The translations under genes were made by a program, and so were the position numbers. The notes beneath the pieces were generated by a model that saw nothing but the letters and a program-made list of their open reading frames with translations, did not search any database and was not told where the DNA came from. Below are positions 23,690 to 31,209 of a stretch of DNA of 32,049 nucleotides, piece by piece. Numbering within the stretch: the stretch's first letter is position 1; every line of letters starts with the position of its first letter. Origin of the DNA: Bacteroidales bacterium (GTDB lineage Bacteria > Bacteroidota > Bacteroidia > Bacteroidales > F082); contig JAILBC010000010.1 of assembly GCA_024681295.1 (NCBI GenBank), positions 1-32,049 on the forward strand, given 5' to 3'.

Positions 23690-24456
23690 TGATTGGTTCC
23701 CCCTCCTATACCACCACATTACGCAGGCTCGACTACATCTACGCCGAAGGCAAGGTTGTGGCCGTGTGGGAAACCTCGTTCACCTTCGACCGTGGCTTCA
23801 CCGGCCATGAGCATTACGACTACATACACGTCATCAACGCCAATGCCCGGCTCTATGACCCCACCATCGGGCGTTTCTTCTCGCCCGACCCCTTCGTGCA
23901 AACGCCCGACTTCACGCAGAGCTTCAACAGGTACTCCTACTGTATGAACAACCCGGTGATGTACAATGATCCGAATGGGGAGTTTGTCGGAACAGTGTTA
24001 GGCTTGATTTCCGATTTATTCACTAACCTTTTCGTTAAGCCTTTCACGGGAGAAGAGGATGATTGGGACCAAACGATTCACGGATGGGAAATAGACATGG
24101 GACTGCTCGAAACCGATCCCAACAAAAGCGGATGGGGAAGATTCTGGGAAGTTGTGTCGCGTTTCACCTGGCAAGCGCCTCAGACTTCGACGGGACATCT
24201 TTTCGTTTCCGTTGCCAATGCCTTTGAACAGGTAAACGGTGTAACCTACGGATACGGCACAACTGCGGTGGACATGGGCTTGGACCGCGGAGCGATTACC
24301 ATTGGGAATTACTCCGCTGGTCCCGATGGCTACAAGACCGACTGGCGTGATCATCTGTTCGTCCACGAATACGGACACTACATCCAAAGCCAACAGTACG
24401 GGCCTCTTTATTTCCCTGCGGTGGCTATCGAAATAATTATTTATCATGAAAACTAA
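23689..24456 (+). CDS. orphan RHS tip with a second toxin end (HEYGH metalloprotease-like)
   Basis: A 255-residue protein. Residues 1-98 repeat the RHS core end of the large gene: RRLDYIYAEGKVVA, then TSFTFDRGFTGHEHYDY, RLYDPTIGRFFSPDPF and NNPVMYNDPNGEF. The middle part present in the large gene (YYVLTDHLGS to the DPWGNR region) is missing, so the copy is internally shortened. Residues 99-255 are a new C-terminal domain with a VHEYGHYIQSQQYG motif near residue 225, a HExxH zinc site of a type found at RHS ends in Bacteroidota. No signal peptide is present, so it is unlikely to be exported by itself; it looks like a stored cassette that could replace the main tip by recombination. Its ATG overlaps the preceding TAA by one base. 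The end comes about 27 residues after HEYGH, so the third metal ligand may be missing. Confidence 0.88.
   Translation: MIGSPSYTTTLRRLDYIYAEGKVVAVWETSFTFDRGFTGHEHYDYIHVINANARLYDPTIGRFFSPDPFVQTPDFTQSFNRYSYCMNNPVMYNDPNGEFVGTVLGLISDLFTNLFVKPFTGEEDDWDQTIHGWEIDMGLLETDPNKSGWGRFWEVVSRFTWQAPQTSTGHLFVSVANAFEQVNGVTYGYGTTAVDMGLDRGAITIGNYSAGPDGYKTDWRDHLFVHEYGHYIQSQQYGPLYFPAVAIEIIIYHEN
23866..23963 (+). repeat. RHS core-end repeat, copy 2
   Basis: 98 bases identical to 21911-22008; similarity begins at about 23777. A second, shorter matched block at 23725-23753 pairs with 21611-21639. These are the segments through which the two tips could recombine. Confidence 0.92.
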
Positions 24457-24970
24457 ACATCTTTTTTTAATTACAGCCTTTTTAGTGTTGCTAACCAGTT
24501 GTGATCCGGTGACCACTTTTTCGATGGTTAATAATTATCATAATCCTGTTTATGTGATATCACCTGAATTAAATTGCATTTCACTATATCCTGATACGAT
24601 TTTACCAAAAGATATTGAAATATCTAGTGTTTTAGTAATTCAAGATAAGTTAAAGACCTTTGATAAAGTACTGTTGTTTCAAGAAATAACTCCACCCACT
24701 GAGGAAATTTTTTGTAACAACGACACATTATCCCTCTACATCTTCAATGCGGACACTGTTGACTCGTATTCATGGGATACTGTCTTGAAATACAATATGG
24801 TATTGCAACGATATGATTTAAGTATGCAGGATTATAAAGAATTGAACAAAGCCCGTGTGCTGGGGGAACTGGTTACGCTCTTTTTCCCGCCCTCAGAAGA
24901 CATGAAGCACATCCACATGTGGCCGCCTTACGGCACTTACGACGAAAACGGACAAGGAAGAAAAAAATAG
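24446..24970 (+). CDS. lipoprotein, candidate immunity protein of the orphan cassette
   Basis: A 174-residue lipoprotein (FLITAFLVLLTSC, Cys19). No recognised domain; the mature part has VVTTFSMVNNYHNPVYVIS-like beta character with several Asp/Ser-rich turns, and a C-terminal IHMWPPYGTYDENGQGRKK. It overlaps the end of the orphan tip by 11 bases, so the two are coupled, as toxin-immunity pairs often are. The first 450 bases are A/T-rich and the last 75 are G/C-richer. Function is inferred from position. Confidence 0.65.
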   Translation: MKTKHLFLITAFLVLLTSCDPVTTFSMVNNYHNPVYVISPELNCISLYPDTILPKDIEISSVLVIQDKLKTFDKVLLFQEITPPTEEIFCNNDTLSLYIFNADTVDSYSWDTVLKYNMVLQRYDLSMQDYKELNKARVLGELVTLFFPPSEDMKHIHMWPPYGTYDENGQGRKK

Positions 24971-25055
24971 GACAAACCATTGGGAAGAAGATTAACACGT
25001 AGACAGTGGTCAAGCAATAAGTGTCAGAACCGTTTGATAGCAAGATTACTTTAAG

Positions 25056-25174
25056 CAACAACCTGAAATATGAAAAAAAGAACGTCCTTGAAGGAGCACT
25101 TCGACAACGTCTCACGCGCCAAGCGCCATGTAGGGAACTTCATGGAAATGTTAATCATTGATAGGTTATTATGA
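25056..25174 (+). pseudogene. remnant of a further immunity/cassette start
   Basis: The 30 bases at 25056-25085 repeat the leader and first codons of the lipoprotein gene at 22946 (21 identical bases, 25065-25085 with 22941-22961). The frame from ATG 25070 (MKKRTSLKEHFDNVSRAKRH...) runs only 34 codons to 25174 and, after the first five residues, no longer resembles a lipoprotein. I read it as a junction left by cassette loss. Confidence 0.5.
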
Positions 25175-25326
25175 ACTCAGTTGGTTGCTCCGTGTCGGCT
25201 ACGAACATCGTCTTTAAAAACTTCTGTGCGACTGGTAAAAGAGATTCCTTAAAGAGTAGTTAAACATTAATTCTCTTTGTTGACGATTATTAATTAAATA
25301 TTTATTAATCATTAATACATTTCTGT

Positions 25327-25334
25327 TATCTTTG
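25327..25334 (+). promoter_or_regulatory. TAnnTTTG promoter box of the AAA-ATPase/PD-(D/E)XK gene
   Basis: TATCTTTG is a perfect -7 match, 32 bases before the start codon. The -33 position has only TTTA (25301-25304). The surrounding 80 bases are strongly A/T-rich. Confidence 0.55.
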
Positions 25335-25366
25335 CAGGCTGAAAAGATTTAAAACCATAGCCTGCG

Positions 25367-26959
25367 ATGAAAAAAACGATTAAATTTGCTGGTGATAACC
25401 CAGACGACATGAAGTATTCGATTGGAATACAGACTTTTAAGGACATCCGCACGGATAACTTTGCATACGTTGACAAGACCGCTCATATTTACCGACTGGC
25501 TTCGGAGGGAAAGTGCTATTTCCTAAGCCGGCCCCGCAGGTTCGGCAAGAGCCTGCTGCTCTCCACCCTCAAGTCCTACTTCCAGGGAAACAGGGAAATG
25601 TTCGAGGGCCTGGCCATCTCTAAGTTGGAAAAGGAGTGGAAAAAGTATCCTGTGTTGCATTTAGACTTAAGTGCGGAGCAATACAATACCAAAGAAGCCC
25701 TTATCGCAAGACTCAACACACACCTTGAGCGATGGGAAAAACAATACTGCGTCGGCAACTATGTTTCGTTAAGCCCGGCCGCTCGGTTTGAGCGTGTCCT
25801 CAGGGAATCCGCCCAGCAGTCGCCCGAGGGCAAGGTGGTCATCCTCATTGATGAGTACGACAAGCCCCTGCTGGAAGCCATCGGAAAGCCTGAGCTTCAG
25901 GAAGAATATCGGCAGATCCTCAAGGCCTTCTATTCCAACATCAAGAGTTGCGACGAGTACATCCGGTTCGCCATGCTCACCGGCGTCACCAAGTTCTCCC
26001 ATCTGAGCATCTTCAGCGGGCTCAACAACCTAAGGGACATCTCGATGCTACCCCAATACGCCGCCCTCTGTGGCTTCACCCAACAAGAGTTGGAAACAAC
26101 GTTTTCGGAAAGCATCGATGAGTTTGCCGCTTCCATGAATGTGGATAGGGAGGAGATGTTGGAACTGTTGAGGAAGCATTATGATGGCTATCACTTCTCA
26201 CGTGATCTTTCCATAGGCGTTTACAATCCTTTCAGTATCATCAACGCTTTTGCCTCCAACTTCCTGGATGCCTATTGGTTCGCCACGGGAACGCCCAATT
26301 TCCTCGTGGAGGTCATCAAGCACAGCGACTATGCGCTCGACAGGCTCTCCACCGAGCCGAAGACCGCCGAGGACCTCGACGCCATCGACACCATGTTCAG
26401 CGACCCCATCCCTTTGTTCTTCCAGAGCGGATACCTCACCATCAAGGACTACGATGCGCGTCTTGAGGCTTACCAACTCGACTTCCCCAACAAGGAGGTC
26501 GAGCAAGGATTCGCACGGTTCATGGCGCTCTATTACAACGGGGGCAATCGCCATGGCTCCTTCAACATCTTCAGGTTCGTCAAGGCGGTGGAAGACGGCA
26601 AGGTCGAGGAGTTCATGACCCTGCTCCAGGCGTTTTACGCCGACGGCGACTACCAGCTCGTCGGCCGGCTCGAGGTCTACTTCCAGAACTCCCTGATGGT
26701 GCTCTTCAGGCTGATGGGGTTCTACGTGCAGGCGGAACGCCACACCAGCAAGGGACGCATGGACGTGACCCTGCAGACCAAGGACTATGTCTATATCCTC
26801 GAACTCAAGGTTGACAAGACCGCCGACGAAGCGTTACAACAAATAGAAGACAAGCAATACGCCGCGCCTTTCAAAGCCGACACGCGCAAGCTCTTCAAGA
26901 TCGGGGTCTGTTTCAGCAGCGAAGAACGCGGCATCAAGGATTGGAAGGTAACGACTTAA
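25367..26959 (+). CDS. AAA_ATPase-like / PD-(D/E)XK nuclease-like protein
   Basis: A 530-residue protein of a family with many copies in Bacteroidota. The N-terminal AAA_ATPase-like domain has YVDKTAHIYRL, the P-loop SRPRRFGKSLLLST (Lys61-Ser62) and Walker B VVILIDEYDKPLLEAIG (Asp162-Glu163). The C-terminal PD-(D/E)XK domain has GRMDVTLQTKDYVYILELKVD with Asp466 and Glu479-x-Lys481, followed by a conserved Gln/Tyr-containing helix (ALQQIEDKQYA). All catalytic positions are present. The cellular role is not established; a defence or mobile-DNA function is often supposed. It has its own promoter. Its last 26 bases overlap the end of the convergent mechanosensitive-channel gene. Confidence 0.93.
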   Translation: MKKTIKFAGDNPDDMKYSIGIQTFKDIRTDNFAYVDKTAHIYRLASEGKCYFLSRPRRFGKSLLLSTLKSYFQGNREMFEGLAISKLEKEWKKYPVLHLDLSAEQYNTKEALIARLNTHLERWEKQYCVGNYVSLSPAARFERVLRESAQQSPEGKVVILIDEYDKPLLEAIGKPELQEEYRQILKAFYSNIKSCDEYIRFAMLTGVTKFSHLSIFSGLNNLRDISMLPQYAALCGFTQQELETTFSESIDEFAASMNVDREEMLELLRKHYDGYHFSRDLSIGVYNPFSIINAFASNFLDAYWFATGTPNFLVEVIKHSDYALDRLSTEPKTAEDLDAIDTMFSDPIPLFFQSGYLTIKDYDARLEAYQLDFPNKEVEQGFARFMALYYNGGNRHGSFNIFRFVKAVEDGKVEEFMTLLQAFYADGDYQLVGRLEVYFQNSLMVLFRLMGFYVQAERHTSKGRMDVTLQTKDYVYILELKVDKTADEALQQIEDKQYAAPFKADTRKLFKIGVCFSSEERGIKDWKVTT

Positions 26960-29417
26960 CGTAGACATCCGTCTGCGGGAAAGGAATCTCTATGCCATTT
27001 TCATTCAACGCATTATAAATCAACTCTTTGGCACGAGCTGGGAAGGTATAGTGCGTATCAACCGTAGTGTAAAGGAACACGATTAAATCCACCGAACTGT
27101 CGCCGAACTTGTCGAAACGGATGTCGATACCACGTTTCGGGTCGATGATGTCACGGCCGAACTTATCTTTCTTTTGCAAGGGTTTCAAGGCGTTCAGAAT
27201 CACCTCACGGGTTTTCTCAATGTCGGTACCGTACTTCACACCTACCGGAATCTTCAACATCTCATAGTTCTTGCCACCTGTGAGGTTCTTGAAGTTCTTC
27301 GAGAAGAGATTGGTATTGGTGAAGGCGATCAACGAGCCGTCTTCCTCCTCCACCAAGGTGGTCTGGTAACTCACACGGCGCACCACGCCACGCATACCCT
27401 CACAAGAGATGACGTCGCCGACACGGATTCGTCCCGACATGAGCTGCACACCGTAAAAGAAGTTGTTCAACACGTCCTTCAAGGCGAAACCCATACCAGC
27501 AGCCAAACCTGCGGCAATGGTGGTCAGCGCGGAGACCGGCAGTTGCAGCAATGAGAAACCGATGATGGCATAAAGCATCCAACAGAGCACTGATATCAAG
27601 GTATTGGCCAAACTCAAGTTGACGTCGGACTCTTTGATCTCTACGTCCTTGCTCAGCTTTTTCAGGGTCTTCCTGATTCGGTTCACTCGCATCAGGGAGC
27701 AAATCAGATAGACCAGGTATTTGAAGAAGAAGAAAAGGCCCACCAAGATGCAGAGGTGGCTCAGCGAGAGGGAGAACCAGCCTTCGAAATGCAGCAGCGG
27801 CGCGTAGAAAACCTGCTTGAATGTGGGGCTCATATTGAACACGTCGCCTGCCATGAACACGCTCATCGGGATGGAGTTGATGACCGCCAGGGGCATGGCC
27901 ACGTCCTTGAAGAAGTCGTAAAGCCAGGTCACCTCGATGAAGGCACCGTTGCCATTGAGGGGAAGTCCCGGGTTCTTCTCATGGTAACTGGCCTTGAGTT
28001 TGGACACTCTTCCGTCGTAATAGCTCTTCAACAAGACATACAAGGCCGTGATGGTCTGGAAGAGCGTCAACTGGAAGAACCACCAGATGAGCAGCAGCAG
28101 GCCCGCCATGGAGTAGCCGCAGATGCCCATAACGAAACCTACCACCATCACGCCGAAGGAGATCCACATGTAGAACATGTCGGGACGCGGCACCCGTTTG
28201 TTGCGGCGGACGTTGACGATGAACTGCCAGATGAAGAAGCCCAGCAGCAGCACCGGAAACACGAAGGCCAGCAGGGTGTTGGGGATGAAGATGATGCGGA
28301 AGATGATAGTGAAGAACGACAACAGCAAACTCGGGATATAAACCGCCACCACGTTGCGGGTGAAGCTGCTTTCGGTACGGATGAGTAGCGAGGCAAAGAT
28401 GGCCACCAAAAGCCAGGTATACTGTCGCAACAACTTGGAGATCAACATTCCGTAAGGGTTGTTATGCGAACCCAAAACGAAGGAAAACACCCCAAAGAAG
28501 ACAATGCCCAGCAGTACGGTGATCATCCTGCGACGGGTCTTGAAGAGGTCCTTCTGGAGGAAAGGGATGAAGCGGAAGCACAGCCAGGAAATCAGCCAGG
28601 CCAGTAGGAAGCAGCCCACCAGGGCTACCAAAGCCATCACGCCGAATAGCAATACGGCTGAGCCGCTCCAGATTCTAGGTGAGGTGAGGTCGGAGGCATC
28701 CGTGGATCCGTATTTTTCGGTCACTTCCTGACGAAGCCTCGGGAAATAGAAATCGTGGCGCTGGATCATCGTCCAAAGGCTTGGTTGGCCTTTCAGGAAG
28801 ATGCGTTGTTGGACGGTTTCGTAGCTTTTCTGGGCAAATTCATAAGCCTCGTCGAGTTGGGTCTTCAACGCTGCATAGCGTTTGCTATCGTTTTCGAGCC
28901 TTGTCAGGCTTTGGTTATAGATGTTGACCATTTGCCCTGCAACGACCACACAACTGTCGCGTACGGCGTTGTATTCGGGGTTATCGGGTATGTTTTGGAG
29001 TGTTTTGACCAAGCGTGTGTAGCGATCATGGCCAGCCTCCATGATTGCCAGTCGTTGCTCGTAGGGTTGCGCTTTGGTGTTGAACGTGTTGTATTGCGTC
29101 GACACTTGGTCCAAGGCGTACGTCAGGTCAAAGGTGAAGTTGAATGACGACTGGGAGTAGAGCATCAGGGCAAGTGCGTTGCATTGTTCGGTCAGTTCGT
29201 CCAAATCCACCCTTTGGGTGCCTCGTTGTCCCGTACGTTGCTGATTGCTGGGACGTGGAGTTGAATTGAAGTTCCTGAATTTCTCCTGGGTTTGCCTTAG
29301 TTCTTGCAGAAGGATCGACAGGGTGGTTTTCATGTCCTTTTCGTAGAAAACGGCCCATGCCGGTTCCGAAACAAGCAACGCTAGCATGACAATAGCGATG
29401 ATGCGGATTTTTCTCAT
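26934..29417 (-). CDS. large MscS-family mechanosensitive channel
   Basis: An 827-residue protein from ATG 29417, which gives a proper signal peptide (MRKIRIIAIVMLALLVSEPAWA). The reading frame extends 15 codons upstream into ruvC, but that part is not signal-like. Residues 23-245 are a periplasmic helical region; about ten membrane segments follow. The C-terminal MscS core has the pore helix AALTTIAAGLAAGMGFALKDVLNNFFYG with its Gly/Ala pattern, then GRIRVGDVISCEGMRGVVRRVSYQTTLVEEEDGSLIAFTN of the beta domain. It is a large MscS-type channel (MscK/YbdG-like class) that releases solutes on osmotic downshift. It is the last gene of a minus-strand run, 4 bases after ruvC, and overlaps the convergent gene by 26 bases. 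Confidence 0.93.
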   Translation of the reverse strand: MRKIRIIAIVMLALLVSEPAWAVFYEKDMKTTLSILLQELRQTQEKFRNFNSTPRPSNQQRTGQRGTQRVDLDELTEQCNALALMLYSQSSFNFTFDLTYALDQVSTQYNTFNTKAQPYEQRLAIMEAGHDRYTRLVKTLQNIPDNPEYNAVRDSCVVVAGQMVNIYNQSLTRLENDSKRYAALKTQLDEAYEFAQKSYETVQQRIFLKGQPSLWTMIQRHDFYFPRLRQEVTEKYGSTDASDLTSPRIWSGSAVLLFGVMALVALVGCFLLAWLISWLCFRFIPFLQKDLFKTRRRMITVLLGIVFFGVFSFVLGSHNNPYGMLISKLLRQYTWLLVAIFASLLIRTESSFTRNVVAVYIPSLLLSFFTIIFRIIFIPNTLLAFVFPVLLLGFFIWQFIVNVRRNKRVPRPDMFYMWISFGVMVVGFVMGICGYSMAGLLLLIWWFFQLTLFQTITALYVLLKSYYDGRVSKLKASYHEKNPGLPLNGNGAFIEVTWLYDFFKDVAMPLAVINSIPMSVFMAGDVFNMSPTFKQVFYAPLLHFEGWFSLSLSHLCILVGLFFFFKYLVYLICSLMRVNRIRKTLKKLSKDVEIKESDVNLSLANTLISVLCWMLYAIIGFSLLQLPVSALTTIAAGLAAGMGFALKDVLNNFFYGVQLMSGRIRVGDVISCEGMRGVVRRVSYQTTLVEEEDGSLIAFTNTNLFSKNFKNLTGGKNYEMLKIPVGVKYGTDIEKTREVILNALKPLQKKDKFGRDIIDPKRGIDIRFDKFGDSSVDLIVFLYTTVDTHYTFPARAKELIYNALNENGIEIPFPQTDVYVKSLPSNP

Positions 29418-29421
29418 GACA

Positions 29422-30003
29422 TTAAGGGTTTTTCGACAGGCGGTCGGGGTTTTGTTCCACAAACTTGGCCCAGCTGGAAGCGGCTGATTTGTGTTGTTTT
29501 TTCTTGGTGTAGTTGACGTCCTTGCCGCGGTCGAGGTGATGGCATACAGCGGCGGCCAAGGCGTCGGTGGCGTCGAAATATTTAGGCATCTCCTCGAATT
29601 TCAGCATGGCTTGAAGCATCTTCGACACTTGTTCTTTCGAGGCGTTGCCGTTTCCTGTGATAGTCTGTTTAATGGTACGTGGTGCGTATTCAAAGATGGG
29701 AATGTCGCGGTATAGTGCAGCGGCCATGGCCACGCCTTGGGCGCGGCCCAGTTTGAGCATCGACTGTACGTTCTTGCCGTAGAAGGGTGCCTCGATGGCC
29801 ATCTCGTCAGGCTTGTATTCCTCGACGATTTCGAGCATACGTTCGAAGATGGTCTTGAGCTTCATGGCCTGGTTTTCCAGCTTGTTCAGCTTGAGCACGC
29901 CCATGCGGATGATGCTCAGCGACTTGCCTTTTTGGGAAATGAGGCCGTAACCCATCACCATGGTACCCGGGTCGACGCCTAATATGATCTTCTCGGTTTC
30001 CAT
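29422..30003 (-). CDS. ruvC: Holliday junction resolvase RuvC
   Basis: A 193-residue endonuclease that cuts four-way junctions with RuvAB. The four acidic catalytic residues are present: Asp11 (GVDPGT), Glu71 (AIEAPFYG), Asp144 and Asp147 (DATDALAAAVCHH). I start at ATG 30003 (METEKIILGVDPG); 13 upstream codons in the same frame (MVAVLPKVDVNRT) lie in the preceding gene's end and do not belong. The C-terminal 35 residues are a basic extension. Spacing is 8 bases to the upstream gene and 4 to the channel gene. Confidence 0.96.
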   Translation of the reverse strand: METEKIILGVDPGTMVMGYGLISQKGKSLSIIRMGVLKLNKLENQAMKLKTIFERMLEIVEEYKPDEMAIEAPFYGKNVQSMLKLGRAQGVAMAAALYRDIPIFEYAPRTIKQTITGNGNASKEQVSKMLQAMLKFEEMPKYFDATDALAAAVCHHLDRGKDVNYTKKKQHKSAASSWAKFVEQNPDRLSKNP

Positions 30004-30011
30004 GGTACGGT

Positions 30012-31187
30012 TTACATCAACTTTTGGTAGAACTGCCACCATTTGTCGGGCAGTTCGTTGTTCATGGCTTGGTCGTAGTCTTCTTTCGAGCAGGGGATGT
30101 AGTGATGCCGTTCGTAACGTGGGTCATCGGCGTGCATGAACGACATGTCGATCCACCATTTGCCAGTGACTTTGTGGCAGAGGAAGATGACGTTTTCCTC
30201 GCCTTCGCCGATTTGCACATTGTAGCGTTTGAAGTCGTCGCTGTCGGAGTTGGGCAGGTCGTCCTGACGGTTGCTGTAACCATCGATGAAGTACCAGATC
30301 ATCTCGGCGATGAGGTTAGCGGTACGAGCGTTGATATCGTAATGCGGGTTATACTCGAAGATACCTACGGAGGAGAGTTTGAAGTTTAGTCCAGCGTAGC
30401 GAGTCATAGTACAAGCATCTTCGCCGTTGAAGCCGTTAGGTGAGGCGTTCTTCACGCCTGGGGCATCGGCGGCACGGAAGGCTCCCATGTCGATGCTGAG
30501 GATGTTGGCATTGCGGATCAGGGGCTCGGTCTGCTCAATACGCGATTTAATAATGCCGAGACGGTAGGTATCGAACAGCAGTTGTTTCATCAGTTCTATA
30601 TTCTCATTATCTACATAATACGACTGATAGCCGATGTTGGTGAAGTTAAAGAGATAATTAGGCTGATGGAGGATGATGTGACTCAGGTAGGAGTGAGAAT
30701 TCAGTCCCTCGTTGTCGTTGCCCAGGTCGAAGAGTGGGTCGATGGCGGTGATGTTGACCAATTTGCCGGTCGGTTCGTACACCTGGTACATGGGGTAGGT
30801 CATATCCTGACTGCCGCCGATGACGATGGGGAGGATGTGTTGTTTCATCAGCTCCGTGAGCACCTGGTTGAGGGCGTAGTAAGTGTCGGAGATTTCCTGA
30901 CCGGTCTTGACGTTGCCGAGGTCGACGATTTTGAGGTCGTCCCAATGGTTGAAGAGTTGGTAGAAGGCTTTACGGATATGGTCGGCAGCGTCGGCGCAGC
31001 CGCGGTTATCGACGCAGCCGCGTTCTTCCTTGACGCCTACCAAGGCGAGTTGGAAGCCTTCCAGTTCGGGGAAATCCTCTTCGTCGCGGAAGACGGTGAG
31101 GGTTTCCCCGAAGGTATTCTTTCCGGGTCGGAGGATGGGTGCAAAGCACTTCGCCGGCACCGGATCAAGGAACATGCTGATGTCCAT
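30012..31187 (-). CDS. ureohydrolase-fold (arginase/agmatinase family) protein with degraded metal site
   Basis: A 391-residue protein of the arginase/agmatinase/formimidoylglutamase fold. The three metal-binding motifs are visible but altered: GGSQD (124-128) where active enzymes have GGDHS, DPLFD (150-154) where they have DAHxD, and SIDMGAFRAADAPG (231-244) where they have SxDxDxxDPxxAPG. Both metal-binding histidines and one aspartate are therefore lost. The C-terminal third (EENVIFLCHKVTGKWWIDMSF) is not found in classical agmatinase. It is 22 bases from the deoxyhypusine synthase-like gene, a polyamine-type neighbour. It may have a different chemistry, or be a regulatory or binding protein; the fold call is good, the function open. 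Confidence 0.82.
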   Translation of the reverse strand: MDISMFLDPVPAKCFAPILRPGKNTFGETLTVFRDEEDFPELEGFQLALVGVKEERGCVDNRGCADAADHIRKAFYQLFNHWDDLKIVDLGNVKTGQEISDTYYALNQVLTELMKQHILPIVIGGSQDMTYPMYQVYEPTGKLVNITAIDPLFDLGNDNEGLNSHSYLSHIILHQPNYLFNFTNIGYQSYYVDNENIELMKQLLFDTYRLGIIKSRIEQTEPLIRNANILSIDMGAFRAADAPGVKNASPNGFNGEDACTMTRYAGLNFKLSSVGIFEYNPHYDINARTANLIAEMIWYFIDGYSNRQDDLPNSDSDDFKRYNVQIGEGEENVIFLCHKVTGKWWIDMSFMHADDPRYERHHYIPCSKEDYDQAMNNELPDKWWQFYQKLM

Positions 31188-31209
31188 CTGTCTTCTGACT
31201 TCTGTCTTC
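31188..31209 (-). repeat. purine-rich spacer repeat
   Basis: The whole 22-base spacer between two operon genes is made of GAAGACAG / AAGTCAGAAGACAG units (minus strand). It belongs to the same kind of short border repeats as seen at mreD-radA. Confidence 0.6.

Larger units (their letters stand above)
24971..25366 (+). other. 396-base gap at the end of the toxin locus
   Basis: Apart from the cassette remnant and the promoter at 25327-25334 I see no gene. The 24971-25055 part has no open frame of note and may be further cassette debris. From 25230 on it becomes very A/T-rich. No terminator hairpin with a T-run was found. Confidence 0.6.

Noticed and set aside
25070-25174. The 34-codon frame as an intact small gene
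   Set aside because: Only the first codons match a known gene start and the rest shows no domain; more likely a cassette junction.
27756-28388. A 210-codon plus-strand frame opposite the channel gene
   Set aside because: His/Glu/Gln-rich composition of a shadow of membrane segments; no start context.
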